Below, piece after piece: positions 7,775-16,163 of a stretch of 29,592 nucleotides of DNA. A program made the translations under genes and the position numbers. The notes beneath the pieces were generated by a model. It worked only from the letters and a program-made list of their open reading frames with translations, ran no database searches and was not told the DNA's origin. Source of the stretch: an uncultured Clostridia bacterium (lineage in GTDB: Bacteria; Bacillota; Clostridia; Oscillospirales; Acutalibacteraceae); NCBI GenBank assembly GCA_937892115.1, contig CALAUI010000016.1, positions 1 to 29,592 on the forward strand, in the 5' to 3' direction. Every line of letters starts with the position of its first letter. The stretch's first letter is position 1.

Positions 7775-8980
7775 ATGAATAAAAAGGTATCTCTTGGTGT
7801 ATGCATTTCCCTTGTTATTATTGCCGTTACCGCCACTTTTGCCGGTACTATGGTATTCTCAAAACAGATTTATAACAGAATAATCAGCAATATTTCACAG
7901 CGTGCCGAGTCCTACGATGCCGCCAATGAAATATATAAGCTCATATCCGATAATTTCTACGGCAAGCTTGATGATTTTAACAATAACCTTGATGCCCACG
8001 TGGCGAAGGGTTATGTTGACGGACTCGGTGATTCAAACTGCTGTTATATGACCTCCTCCGAATATGCGGAATATACCGACAGAACGGAAATCGGCATAAC
8101 CGGTGCAGGGGTTGAAACGGGATTCAATGCAGACAAAAACGAGATGTATATTTCCTATGTCTACGAGGGCTCTCCGGCTAAAACCGCAGGGCTTGAAGCG
8201 GGTGACGTCATCCTTTCCGTAAACGGCACGCAGGTTACTCCGAAAAACAGAAAGGCACTTGCCTCAAAGTTTTACGGCACAAAGCTTCAGACCGTCTCAC
8301 TTGAGTACAGCAGAGAGGGCGCGAAAAATACGGCGGAGCTTATTATGGGCTTCAGTATTCCCTCCGTTATCGTCAGGGATATTGACGGCATCGGTTATAT
8401 CCGTATCAGCCGTTTCTATAAGAAAACTCCCGAAGAATTCAAAGCCGCTCTTTCCTCAATCAAAGAAAAAGGAACTTCAAGTGTCGTTATTGACGTGAGA
8501 AATACAAGCGAGGGTACGATTGAATACGCCTCACAGACGGTTGACGTTATTGTCGGCAACGTTACGGGAAATATAGCGACAGCCAGATATAAAAACGGTA
8601 AATCAAAGACCTTCAATGCCAATGCAGGCGACTTCAACGATATGGATTTCGCCGTGCTCATCAATTCGGGCACTTCCGGTCCCGCAGAGCTCTTTGCCGT
8701 TGATATCAAAGACATTTTCCACGCTTCACTTGTCGGAACGACTACCGCCGGCGTAGGCACGATGCAGGAAATCTTCACCCTTGAAGACGGCTCGGCTATC
8801 CGCCTTACGACAGCGCTTATCGTTCCTTACAGCGAATTATCCTCATACAATGAAACGGGTGTTTCACCCACCGGCGATGAAATCCCAATGGATGAAAGTG
8901 CGGATATCCTTATGCTTTCCGCCGATGAGGATATTCCTCTCAGGACTGCCGCTGCAATGCTTGTTGAAAATTACAACTGA
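7775..8980 (+). CDS. S41 (C-terminal processing) peptidase-family protein, probably catalytically inactive
   Basis: The 401-residue protein has an N-terminal membrane anchor (about 7–27), a PDZ domain (about 105–170, with SPAKTAGLEAGDVILSVNGT) and an S41 domain (about 203–345). This is the layout of CtpA/CtpB/Prc proteases that cleave C-termini outside the membrane. The catalytic sites look lost. Aligned on VLINSGTSGPAEL and TTTAGVGTMQ, the usual serine (SASASE) is Gly302 and the usual lysine (GKG) is Val327, exactly 25 residues apart as in Prc S430/K455. The usual LRNNPGG segment reads VRNTSEG. A GGGAGG ribosome site (7762–7767) precedes the ATG. It follows the ftsEX module behind a terminator, so a role as a noncatalytic adaptor is an inference. 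Confidence 0.82.
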   Translation: MNKKVSLGVCISLVIIAVTATFAGTMVFSKQIYNRIISNISQRAESYDAANEIYKLISDNFYGKLDDFNNNLDAHVAKGYVDGLGDSNCCYMTSSEYAEYTDRTEIGITGAGVETGFNADKNEMYISYVYEGSPAKTAGLEAGDVILSVNGTQVTPKNRKALASKFYGTKLQTVSLEYSREGAKNTAELIMGFSIPSVIVRDIDGIGYIRISRFYKKTPEEFKAALSSIKEKGTSSVVIDVRNTSEGTIEYASQTVDVIVGNVTGNIATARYKNGKSKTFNANAGDFNDMDFAVLINSGTSGPAELFAVDIKDIFHASLVGTTTAGVGTMQEIFTLEDGSAIRLTTALIVPYSELSSYNETGVSPTGDEIPMDESADILMLSADEDIPLRTAAAMLVENYN

Positions 8981-9028
8981 TGCGGTTTCACACCAAATAT
9001 TGTTACCGTCAGATAATCGGAGAAAACT

Positions 9029-9505
9029 ATGGGAAAAGTAAATGCAAAAACACTTGAAAACGGCAAAGTCCTTGTGGCTGTTAAAAAAGCATACCGCGAA
9101 AGCGGTGACAGAGATAAACTGCTGACCCTTCTTTCCGTATTAAGGGATTCGGTGGTAATCGTTCCCGCCTCGGTTGCCGTTCAGAAGCAGGACGAAGAGT
9201 TGTTTATGAATTCAAAAGCAGGGGATGAGATTGTAACCTCGTCCGATATTCACATTCAGCCGGATACGGTTAAAAGTGCCGACGGCACGGTATATCTGCC
9301 GATTTTTTCACAGAAAGAGCAGATGCCCGAGGATTATGCAAAATCCTTTTCAACCGTGCGAATAAGCGTACCCCAGGCGATTGATATGGCACGCGCTTTC
9401 GGTGATACAAAAGGGCTTGTGCTTGACCCCTTCACCGAAGCGGTCGCGATTCCGTTTGAGCTTGCCGACGTTATTCTCGCTCTTCCCTCACAGCTTGACG
9501 AATAA
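9029..9505 (+). CDS. SseB-domain protein
   Basis: A 158-residue soluble protein resembling the SseB N-terminal domain family, first known from an enhanced-serine-sensitivity gene of E. coli. Typical segments are the helical start with a DKLLTLLSVLRDSVVIVP strand, YLPIFSQKEQMPEDYAK, and the closing GLVLDPFTEAVAIPFELADV. No catalytic motif is recognisable and the biochemical role of the family is unknown. ATG 9029 has GGAG at 9019–9022. It leads a tightly packed group of four genes, with 10 bases to the next. Confidence 0.8.
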   Translation: MGKVNAKTLENGKVLVAVKKAYRESGDRDKLLTLLSVLRDSVVIVPASVAVQKQDEELFMNSKAGDEIVTSSDIHIQPDTVKSADGTVYLPIFSQKEQMPEDYAKSFSTVRISVPQAIDMARAFGDTKGLVLDPFTEAVAIPFELADVILALPSQLDE

Positions 9506-9515
9506 AGGTGATTTT

Positions 9516-10238
9516 ATGGCTAATGAACACGGTGAATGGATAATGTACGGCGTTGACGATAACGACCCGTACTGTCTGCATACCGTCAACGATGCGGTAA
9601 ATTACATAAACGAAATCGGATTCCTGCCTCTTTTCAAAAACGAAGTACCGGGCTTCTCTCTTGAGGAAAGGACCGTTTCCCGTTACTGGTGGTCGGGTAT
9701 TCCGGCGGTTGACCCGTGGGAATGGAGAATTGCCATTGCCTCCTCCGAAAAGATTGCCTACGGTAAATTCTTTGACAAAAAAGCGGGCTTTATTTCTCTT
9801 GAATGGCTTCCTTATTTTGTCAATTACCGCCGTGACGGATACGATTTTGATGCCCTTTGGGATGACGGCAAGGCACAGTTCAGACAGAAGAAAATCATGG
9901 ATTGCTTTCTTGATAAAAACGAGTATTATTCACATAGATTAAAGCAGGATGCCGGCTTCGGAAAGGGCGGAGAAAAGAATTTTGAGGGTACGGTCACGGA
10001 CCTTCAGATGATGACTTATCTCTGCGTTAAGGATTTCAGACAGAAGCTCAATAAACAGCATCTTCCGTACGGCTGGCCTTTGTCAATCTATACGACCCCC
10101 GAGATTCTGTGGGGAAGGGAGCTTGTCACCTCGGCGTACGGCGAAGAACCTTGTGTATCAAGGGACAGAATAATCAATCACATCAGAGAAGAATACGGAG
10201 CGGCAGGGGATAAGCAGATACTTTCCCTGCTGAAATGA
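9516..10238 (+). CDS. AlkZ-related protein of unknown function
   Basis: A 240-residue soluble protein rich in Trp and Tyr (WWSGIPAVDPWEWRIAIA, YGKFFDKKAGFISLEWLPYF, NYRRDGYDFDALWDDG). I recall this composition from Clostridial proteins catalogued as AlkZ-related, i.e. distant relatives of the winged-helix AlkZ/YcaQ DNA glycosylases. That link is from memory of the family and cannot be verified here; a neutral label would be conserved hypothetical. ATG 9516 is preceded by AAAGGTG (9504–9510). The frame could be read further upstream, but that would overlap the SseB-domain gene. The next gene starts 7 bases after its stop. Confidence 0.65.
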   Translation: MANEHGEWIMYGVDDNDPYCLHTVNDAVNYINEIGFLPLFKNEVPGFSLEERTVSRYWWSGIPAVDPWEWRIAIASSEKIAYGKFFDKKAGFISLEWLPYFVNYRRDGYDFDALWDDGKAQFRQKKIMDCFLDKNEYYSHRLKQDAGFGKGGEKNFEGTVTDLQMMTYLCVKDFRQKLNKQHLPYGWPLSIYTTPEILWGRELVTSAYGEEPCVSRDRIINHIREEYGAAGDKQILSLLK

Positions 10239-10245
10239 GGCAAAA

Positions 10246-10704
10246 ATGAAGATATTTGTTGATGCGGATGCCTGTCCGGTCGTAAGGATAACCGAGAGAA
10301 TCGCAGAGAAATATTTGATTCCCGTCATGCTTTTGTGCGACACCAATCACGTGCTGAGCTCCGATTACAGCGAGATAAAAATCATCGGTGCGGGAGCGGA
10401 TGCGGTAGATATCGCTCTGGTCAATCTCTGCGGCAGGGGTGACCTTGTCGTTACTCAGGATTACGGTGTTGCGGCAATGGCTCTGGGCAAGGGCGCATAC
10501 GGTATTCATCAGAGCGGCAGATGGTATACAGACGATAACATTGAGGGTATGCTCAACGAAAGATATATGTCAAAAAAAGCAAGGATGGCAAGTGCGAAAA
10601 ATCATCTCAAAGGTCCGAAAAAACGTACCGATGAAGATGATAAACGCTTTGCGGAATCGCTTGAAAAACTCATATTGAAAATCAGGGAAAACGACAATGG
10701 TTAA
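10246..10704 (+). CDS. YaiI/YqxD family protein (DUF188)
   Basis: The 152-residue protein matches the YaiI/YqxD family: MKIFVDADACPV at the start with paired aspartates, then VVTQDYGVAAMALGKGA, and a basic region ending in HLKGPKKRT. The family has a PIN-like fold and is suspected to act on nucleic acids, but its reaction is not established. ATG 10246 has TGAGG (10236–10240), which overlaps the previous stop. Its last 8 bases overlap the peptide deformylase gene, implying coupled translation. Confidence 0.9.
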   Translation: MKIFVDADACPVVRITERIAEKYLIPVMLLCDTNHVLSSDYSEIKIIGAGADAVDIALVNLCGRGDLVVTQDYGVAAMALGKGAYGIHQSGRWYTDDNIEGMLNERYMSKKARMASAKNHLKGPKKRTDEDDKRFAESLEKLILKIRENDNG

Positions 10705-11107
10705 AGAGATTATTCACGACCCTTTCCGCCTTTCAATCAAATCAACTCCCGCAGGAGCCGGTGACATTGATACGGCAAAGGATCTGCTTGATACCCTCGT
10801 TGCGAACGCAGAGGGCTGTGTCGGTATGGCGGCAAATATGATAGGCGTCAATAAAAACATCATCGTTTTTGCTCTGAACGGGGGATATATGACCATGTTT
10901 AATCCCGTTATCCTCAGAGCGTCCTCTCCGTACGATACGGAGGAGGGCTGTCTTTCGCTCAGCGAAAAGAGAAAGACAAAGAGATTCAGATCAATCAAGG
11001 TGCGTTATCAGGATGAGCTTTTCCGTGTCAGGATAAAGACCTTTGACGGCTTTACGGCTCAGATAATCCAGCACGAAATTGACCATACAAACGGAATACT
11101 CATATAA
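10697..11107 (+). CDS. def: Peptide deformylase, short form with altered motif 1
   Basis: Peptide deformylase removes the formyl group from the N-terminal methionine of new proteins. Motif 2 EGCLSL (metal ligand Cys85) and motif 3 QHEIDH (His126, catalytic Glu127, His130) are intact. Motif 1, normally GxGxAAxQ, reads CVGMAANM, so the first glycine is Cys and the oxyanion-hole glutamine is Met48. I recall this variant from other Clostridial short deformylases. At 136 residues it ends soon after motif 3, shorter than the 169-residue E. coli enzyme. It is the last gene of the four-gene group and is followed by a terminator. Activity is likely but not certain. Confidence 0.88.
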   Translation: MVKEIIHDPFRLSIKSTPAGAGDIDTAKDLLDTLVANAEGCVGMAANMIGVNKNIIVFALNGGYMTMFNPVILRASSPYDTEEGCLSLSEKRKTKRFRSIKVRYQDELFRVRIKTFDGFTAQIIQHEIDHTNGILI

Positions 11108-11113
11108 TTATGT

Positions 11114-11140
11114 GAGATCGCTTGGGCGGTCTCTTTATTT
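11114..11140 (+). terminator. Intrinsic terminator after def
   Basis: GAGATCGC (11114–11121) pairs with GCGGTCTC (11126–11133) with one U·G pair and a 4-base loop, followed by TTTATTT. Confidence 0.78.
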
Positions 11141-11173
11141 ATCCCGCAAACCCTTTTGTTTACAATAAATTCA

Positions 11174-11202
11174 TTGATTTTTTACTTTGATAAGTATATA
11201 AT
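11174..11202 (+). promoter_or_regulatory. Sigma-A-like promoter for the CHAP–InlB repeat protein
   Basis: TTGATT (11174–11179), a 17-base spacer and a perfect TATAAT (11197–11202). The start codon at 11254 is about 45 bases past the predicted transcript start. Confidence 0.72.
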
Positions 11203-11253
11203 TTATTTTGAATATTTATGTGCCGTTACGGCATACAACATATAGGAGAAAAT

Positions 11254-14200
11254 ATGAAAAAGACTTTGTCTGTAATCTGTATAATACTTTCGATTCTGAT
11301 AGCGGCCTCCGCTGTCCCTCTTGCCTTTTCGGACGCCTATGATACATCCTTTGTAAACGGCGACTCTGAGGGCAGCTGCGGGGAAGCTCTCTTTTACATT
11401 GACGGTGGAAAGGCGTGTATGAGCGACCTGACCTTTGCCGATAAGGATTATTACACGGATTATTCCGTTAAATCCCTTGCAGTTTCAAATGATATGCTTT
11501 ATGTCAATACGGGTAAGGAAATCAGAAGTATCGCGATTCCTTCAAAAAAGGAGAAGACCGTCTGTACCTCCGGCTCGGAAATCACCGATTTCTCGATATG
11601 GTACGGCAGGATTTATCTGCTTGAAAGCGGAAAGGTTTATTCCGTGAATTTAAGCGGAAGGGATAAAACTCCCGTTGTTTCCGATGCGGATGTTTCTTCC
11701 TTCTGGTTTGAGGATAACGGCGTTCTCTCATATATGACTGACGGTGAAATGATTTATACACTCAATCTTGACAGCGGTGATATTGCCGAATCCGTCAATA
11801 TGAAGAGCTCAATCAGTAAGGATATTACCGTTCCCACGACCGTTGACAGTAAAGACGGCAATACTCCCTGCGGACTTACTCTCACTCAGCTTCGCAGTAA
11901 ATTTCCCCAGGGCAAATATTGGAACAAGGTAGGCAAATCCTCCAATAATGAAAACGGCTATACCTCAAGTCCGTGTCCCAATCATAAAACCACAGCCACC
12001 TGCAACTGCTTCTCCCAATGGACAAGCTGGCAGTGTATGGGCTTTGCGTATAAGCTTGCCTGGGATATTTCAGGCACCAACGCCCATTACTGGAATATTT
12101 CCTACGATAAGGACAGTATCAATACCGTCAAGGCAGGTGACTGCATTAGATTCTTAAATGACAATCATACCGTATTCGTCATCGGTGTAAACGGCAACAG
12201 CGTAACCGTTGCGGAATGTAACTGGGGCGGAAACTGTATTATCGGTTGGGACCGTACCATTTCAAAGCAGACCCTTAAGGATTCCTTTTACTGGCGCAGA
12301 AGCTCCGACACAATCGTTATTCAGGGCGGAGGCAGTATAAATTATACGATTGCATTCAATGCCAACGGAGGCAGTACCCCCGAAGCATCCCGTCAGGTTA
12401 CGGCAGGCAGTCAGTACGGCTCTCTTCCCACCCCCACCAAAGAAGGTTACAACTTCACGGGCTGGTACACCCTGCAGAGCGGCGGCACACTCGTTGATGC
12501 TTCCTCCGTCTGCTATTCCAATACGACTTTATACGCCCATTGGGAAGAAAAAACCTACGATATCACTTACGATTCCAACAGCGGAAACGACGAGGTCAGG
12601 AATATGCCCAGACCTCAGACAAAAAAGCATTTTTCCACCCTTACTCTCTCGATTTCCGTTGACCCCACAAGAACAAATTATAAATTCCTTTACTGGTGTG
12701 CTGATAAAAACGGCGCAGGTACGCAGTACACGAGCAGAGACCGTTCCTTTGACGTGAATGCCGATACCGTTCTCTACGCAATATGGGAGGGCAACGAGTA
12801 TAATCTTAAGTTCATCGCCAACGGCGGCAGCTGTGATGTTTCAAGCAAAAAGGTAAGATTCGGTTCACCTCTCGGAGAGCTTCCCGTTCCCGTAAGGACC
12901 GGCTACGATTTCCAGGGCTGGTATACCAAGTCCGACAGCGGAGAACAGGTTACGGAATCCACGGTCCTTGACTCCGTCAATCTTACGGTCTATGCCCACT
13001 GGGCAACCGCACAGTACACGATTACCTATGACAGCAACGGGGGAGGAAACGTTCCCTCGTCACAGATAAAGACCTACGGTCAGTCAATCAATTTAAGCAC
13101 CCTTCAGCCCACGAGGAGCGGCTTTAAGTTCCTTCACTACAACACAAGACCTGATGACAGCGGTACCGTTTATATGCCCGGAGCCGCCTTCTATGAGGAA
13201 TCCTCAACCGTTCTCTATGCGATATGGGAGAGAAATAAATATACCGTTGAATTTAATGCAAACGGCGGTGAAGGAAACGCCCTTCCCGCCACCAAATATC
13301 ACGATATTGAAATCACTCTTCCCGGAGCCGTATTTGAAAAAACGGGCTGTGACCTTGTTCAATGGAATACAAGACCCGACGGTAGCGGTACGGGTTATGA
13401 GCCCGGCGGCAGATACAACGGCAACGGAAATACTACTCTCTACGCTATATGGGACGTGGCAAAATACAGGATTACCTACATAGCTCAGGGAAGCGATAAC
13501 GGCCCCGCTCAGGATATCAAGATTTACGACGAAAGCATAAATCTCAGCACCGTCACTCCTTCAAAAGAGGGCTTTGACTTTATCTGCTGGAATACCAAGC
13601 AGGACGGCTCGGGTATTGATTATCAGCCGGGTCAGATTTATACAAAAAACGAGCATCTTACCCTTTACGCCAAGTGGGACAGACATAAATACAACGTTGT
13701 CTACGACCTTAACGGCGGCAGTGCAGGACCCCGCAGCGAAGTCAAATACTATGACATAGCGCTGAATATCAGCCCGTTTGAAGCGGCAAGAAACGGTTAC
13801 ACCTTCCTCGGCTGGAATACGAGCCGTGACGGAAGCGGTACAAAATACGAAGCGAATCAGACCTATCTTGATAATGCACCTCTTACCCTTTACGCCCAGT
13901 GGAGCGCCAATAAGTATACGATTACCTTTGATGCTCAGGGCGGTGAATGCGATACCGCAAGCAAGGTCTATACCTATGATACTCTCTACGGCAAATTCCC
14001 CGTATGCTCAAAGGTCGGATATTCCTTTGACGGCTGGTATTCAGCCAAAAACGAAGGCACCCGCTTTGAAGAAACGGATATAGTCAGGATAACGGGCAGC
14101 CGTGTGCTTTATGCTCACTATACTCCCATAGTATATACCGTTTTCCTTGATGCGGACGAAGGCGTATGCAGTACCTCGTCCCTGCTTGTTACCTTCAATA

Positions 14201-16155
14201 CGGAATACGGTACTCTTCCCGTTCCCTCAAAGCAGGGTTATGTGTTTGCGGGCTGGTTTACCTCTTCGGGCGAGCAGGTAAGCTCCTCGTCAATTATGAA
14301 AACACCCTCGGATATCACCCTCAAGGCCGCATGGGTAAGCGTCAAATCAACGGTTATCTTTGATGCAAACGGCGGTAAGTGTGACGTTGATAACGCTATC
14401 GTTTCCTACGGTGAAACCTACGGCACTCTTCCCTCCGCTTCAAGGAAGGGATACGGCTTTACCGGCTGGTTTACCGCAAAAGAAGGCGGTACGCCTGTTG
14501 AATCCGGCTCTGCCGTAACCGCACTCAAAACGCAGATTCTTTATGCTCACTACGAGCCGAAAACATACAGAGTAACGTTCGGAAACGTGGGTACGTACAG
14601 TATTGCTTACGGCGAAAGCTTCGGTGAAAAGCTTCCCTCACCCGAAGCAAACCGCAGTGTGTTCTGCGGCTGGTACACTCCTGACGGTGAACGCTTCACG
14701 GGTGAAACGAAGTATACCTTCACAAAGGATATTACCCTTACCCCCGTATATACGCCCTATCCGTCCGAAGAAATGACCGTGAAATTCGTTGCGGACGGAA
14801 AGACGGTTGAGGAGGTAAAAATCGGTGACGGCTTTAAGGAGCCGGATGTACCCGCAAAGGCGGGATTCAACGGCGAATGGGAGGCATATTCTGCGGATTC
14901 ATCCTGTGTCGTTCAGGCGGTTTATACTCCCATAACATATAAGCTTACGTTCATTACTCCCGAAGGAAATACCTTTGCGTATTATTCATTCGGTGATGTG
15001 ATTGATTATTCATCCGTTACCGCACCCGACGGCTTTACGGTTGAGAGTATTTCCTCCGAAGCACCTGTCACAATGCCCGCAAATGTTGTTGAAGTGTCCG
15101 TTTCGTTCATCCCCGTAACCTACTGTGCGGATTTCATCAGCGGCGGCAAATCGGCAGGTACGGCAAAATATACCGTAGGCGCGAAATCCCTCAACTGTCC
15201 CGCAGTTCCCGACAGAAAGGGTTACAGCGGAAAATGGGAGGATTACACGATTGTTCCCGGCGGTATGGTTATTTTTGCCGAGTATTCACCCGTCACCTAT
15301 CAGATGGTATTCATGGCAGACGGCGTTGAAACGGGCAGGGTTGACTATACTGTCGAATCCGAAGATATCACTCCCCCGGATGTACCCGAAAAAACCGGCT
15401 ATACCGGTATCTGGGAATCCTATTCCTTCCCCGCAGGTGGCTGTACCGTCAATGCGGTCTATACGGCGAATACCTATACCGTCTATTTTCTCGGAGCAGG
15501 TGAGGTCAGTTACGTTTACGGTGAAACCGTTATCACTCCTCCCGAAGTACCTCACAGAGACGGATACGAAGGCGAGTGGGGCGAATATACCCTTGATGCC
15601 TCCAATAAATACGTCGGTGCAGTTTATACGCTTATTACCTATCACGCGACATTTATTGCAAACGGCGAAATCGTATCGGTCGTTCCCTTTGACGTTACCT
15701 ATACGGGCCTTGAAGAACCCCCGATTCCTCTCGGCGCGGCTGTTTCGGCAAGATGGGAGCCGTATATTATCAAAGCATCCGATATGACAATCAATGCGGT
15801 TTATACCTACAGTGACCTGAAGATAATGGGCTTCACAAAGCAAAGAAACGAAACCTATAAGACCACAATCACCTTCATGTCACAGATTGATAAAACCGTT
15901 CCCGGTGCGCAGGTGCATTGGTACGTTAAATTTGACGGCGGAGAATTCACGGATGTTACACCCGACGGTGCATTTTCCTATACCGTAAAGGAAGCGAAGA
16001 AGTCCTACGAGATAATGGCAAAGTACTATCTCGGAAATGAAGAAATCGCTCATTCCGATACAGAGAGAGTCGTTATCAAAAATAACCTCTGGGAAAGAAT
16101 CAAGGCGTTTTTCAAAAGTATTTTCTCCTCACTTCCCGTATTTACCCAGAATTGA
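11254..16155 (+). CDS. Giant secreted protein with CHAP-like domain and InlB-type repeats
   Basis: The 1633-residue protein has a signal peptide (about 1–26). A beta-rich region that may be a degenerate propeller follows (about 35–190), then a CHAP-like cysteine amidase/peptidase domain (about 205–350), about 17 InlB/Listeria-Bacteroides repeats (about 364–1520) and a short C-terminal domain. In the CHAP region WQCMGFA gives Cys261, NHTVFV gives His305 and VAECNWG gives Glu321 and Asn323, fitting the Cys-His-Glu-Asn set. It may thus cut peptidoglycan or another envelope substrate. There is no LPXTG or choline-binding anchor; the end is an amphipathic LWERIKAFFKSIF tail. ATG 11254 is chosen over an earlier in-frame codon because AGGAG (11244–11248) and the signal peptide follow it. 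Confidence 0.85.
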   Translation: MKKTLSVICIILSILIAASAVPLAFSDAYDTSFVNGDSEGSCGEALFYIDGGKACMSDLTFADKDYYTDYSVKSLAVSNDMLYVNTGKEIRSIAIPSKKEKTVCTSGSEITDFSIWYGRIYLLESGKVYSVNLSGRDKTPVVSDADVSSFWFEDNGVLSYMTDGEMIYTLNLDSGDIAESVNMKSSISKDITVPTTVDSKDGNTPCGLTLTQLRSKFPQGKYWNKVGKSSNNENGYTSSPCPNHKTTATCNCFSQWTSWQCMGFAYKLAWDISGTNAHYWNISYDKDSINTVKAGDCIRFLNDNHTVFVIGVNGNSVTVAECNWGGNCIIGWDRTISKQTLKDSFYWRRSSDTIVIQGGGSINYTIAFNANGGSTPEASRQVTAGSQYGSLPTPTKEGYNFTGWYTLQSGGTLVDASSVCYSNTTLYAHWEEKTYDITYDSNSGNDEVRNMPRPQTKKHFSTLTLSISVDPTRTNYKFLYWCADKNGAGTQYTSRDRSFDVNADTVLYAIWEGNEYNLKFIANGGSCDVSSKKVRFGSPLGELPVPVRTGYDFQGWYTKSDSGEQVTESTVLDSVNLTVYAHWATAQYTITYDSNGGGNVPSSQIKTYGQSINLSTLQPTRSGFKFLHYNTRPDDSGTVYMPGAAFYEESSTVLYAIWERNKYTVEFNANGGEGNALPATKYHDIEITLPGAVFEKTGCDLVQWNTRPDGSGTGYEPGGRYNGNGNTTLYAIWDVAKYRITYIAQGSDNGPAQDIKIYDESINLSTVTPSKEGFDFICWNTKQDGSGIDYQPGQIYTKNEHLTLYAKWDRHKYNVVYDLNGGSAGPRSEVKYYDIALNISPFEAARNGYTFLGWNTSRDGSGTKYEANQTYLDNAPLTLYAQWSANKYTITFDAQGGECDTASKVYTYDTLYGKFPVCSKVGYSFDGWYSAKNEGTRFEETDIVRITGSRVLYAHYTPIVYTVFLDADEGVCSTSSLLVTFNTEYGTLPVPSKQGYVFAGWFTSSGEQVSSSSIMKTPSDITLKAAWVSVKSTVIFDANGGKCDVDNAIVSYGETYGTLPSASRKGYGFTGWFTAKEGGTPVESGSAVTALKTQILYAHYEPKTYRVTFGNVGTYSIAYGESFGEKLPSPEANRSVFCGWYTPDGERFTGETKYTFTKDITLTPVYTPYPSEEMTVKFVADGKTVEEVKIGDGFKEPDVPAKAGFNGEWEAYSADSSCVVQAVYTPITYKLTFITPEGNTFAYYSFGDVIDYSSVTAPDGFTVESISSEAPVTMPANVVEVSVSFIPVTYCADFISGGKSAGTAKYTVGAKSLNCPAVPDRKGYSGKWEDYTIVPGGMVIFAEYSPVTYQMVFMADGVETGRVDYTVESEDITPPDVPEKTGYTGIWESYSFPAGGCTVNAVYTANTYTVYFLGAGEVSYVYGETVITPPEVPHRDGYEGEWGEYTLDASNKYVGAVYTLITYHATFIANGEIVSVVPFDVTYTGLEEPPIPLGAAVSARWEPYIIKASDMTINAVYTYSDLKIMGFTKQRNETYKTTITFMSQIDKTVPGAQVHWYVKFDGGEFTDVTPDGAFSYTVKEAKKSYEIMAKYYLGNEEIAHSDTERVVIKNNLWERIKAFFKSIFSSLPVFTQN
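12344..15813 (+). repeat. Array of about 17 InlB/Listeria-Bacteroides-type protein repeats
   Basis: Within the giant gene, units of roughly 70–78 residues follow the pattern YxITFDANGG ... GYxFxGWYT ... LYAxW, repeated about 11 times. They continue as about six shorter units of 52–62 residues with the pattern TYxVxFxADG ... PPDVPxKxGYxGxWExY ... VYT. Long units split into a GWYT/GWFT type (1, 3, 8–11) and a WNTxxDGSGTxY type (clearest in 4–7; unit 2 is related). No two copies look nearly identical at DNA level by eye, so the array appears old rather than freshly amplified. Confidence 0.88.
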
Positions 16156-16163
16156 TTCAAGAA

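Noticed and set aside
11218..11253. Earlier in-frame start for the CHAP–InlB protein
   Set aside because: The 12-residue extension lacks a ribosome site and would bury the signal peptide; AGGAG directly precedes ATG 11254.
12344..15813. Repeated blocks considered as a CRISPR array or DNA-level tandem repeat
   Set aside because: The periodicity is in the protein (about 55–78 residues) with diverged DNA, in one continuous frame; there are no short identical repeats with unique spacers.
15286..15843. Minus-strand open frame of 185 codons inside the repeat gene
   Set aside because: A shadow of the repeat-rich plus-strand coding sequence, without start signals.
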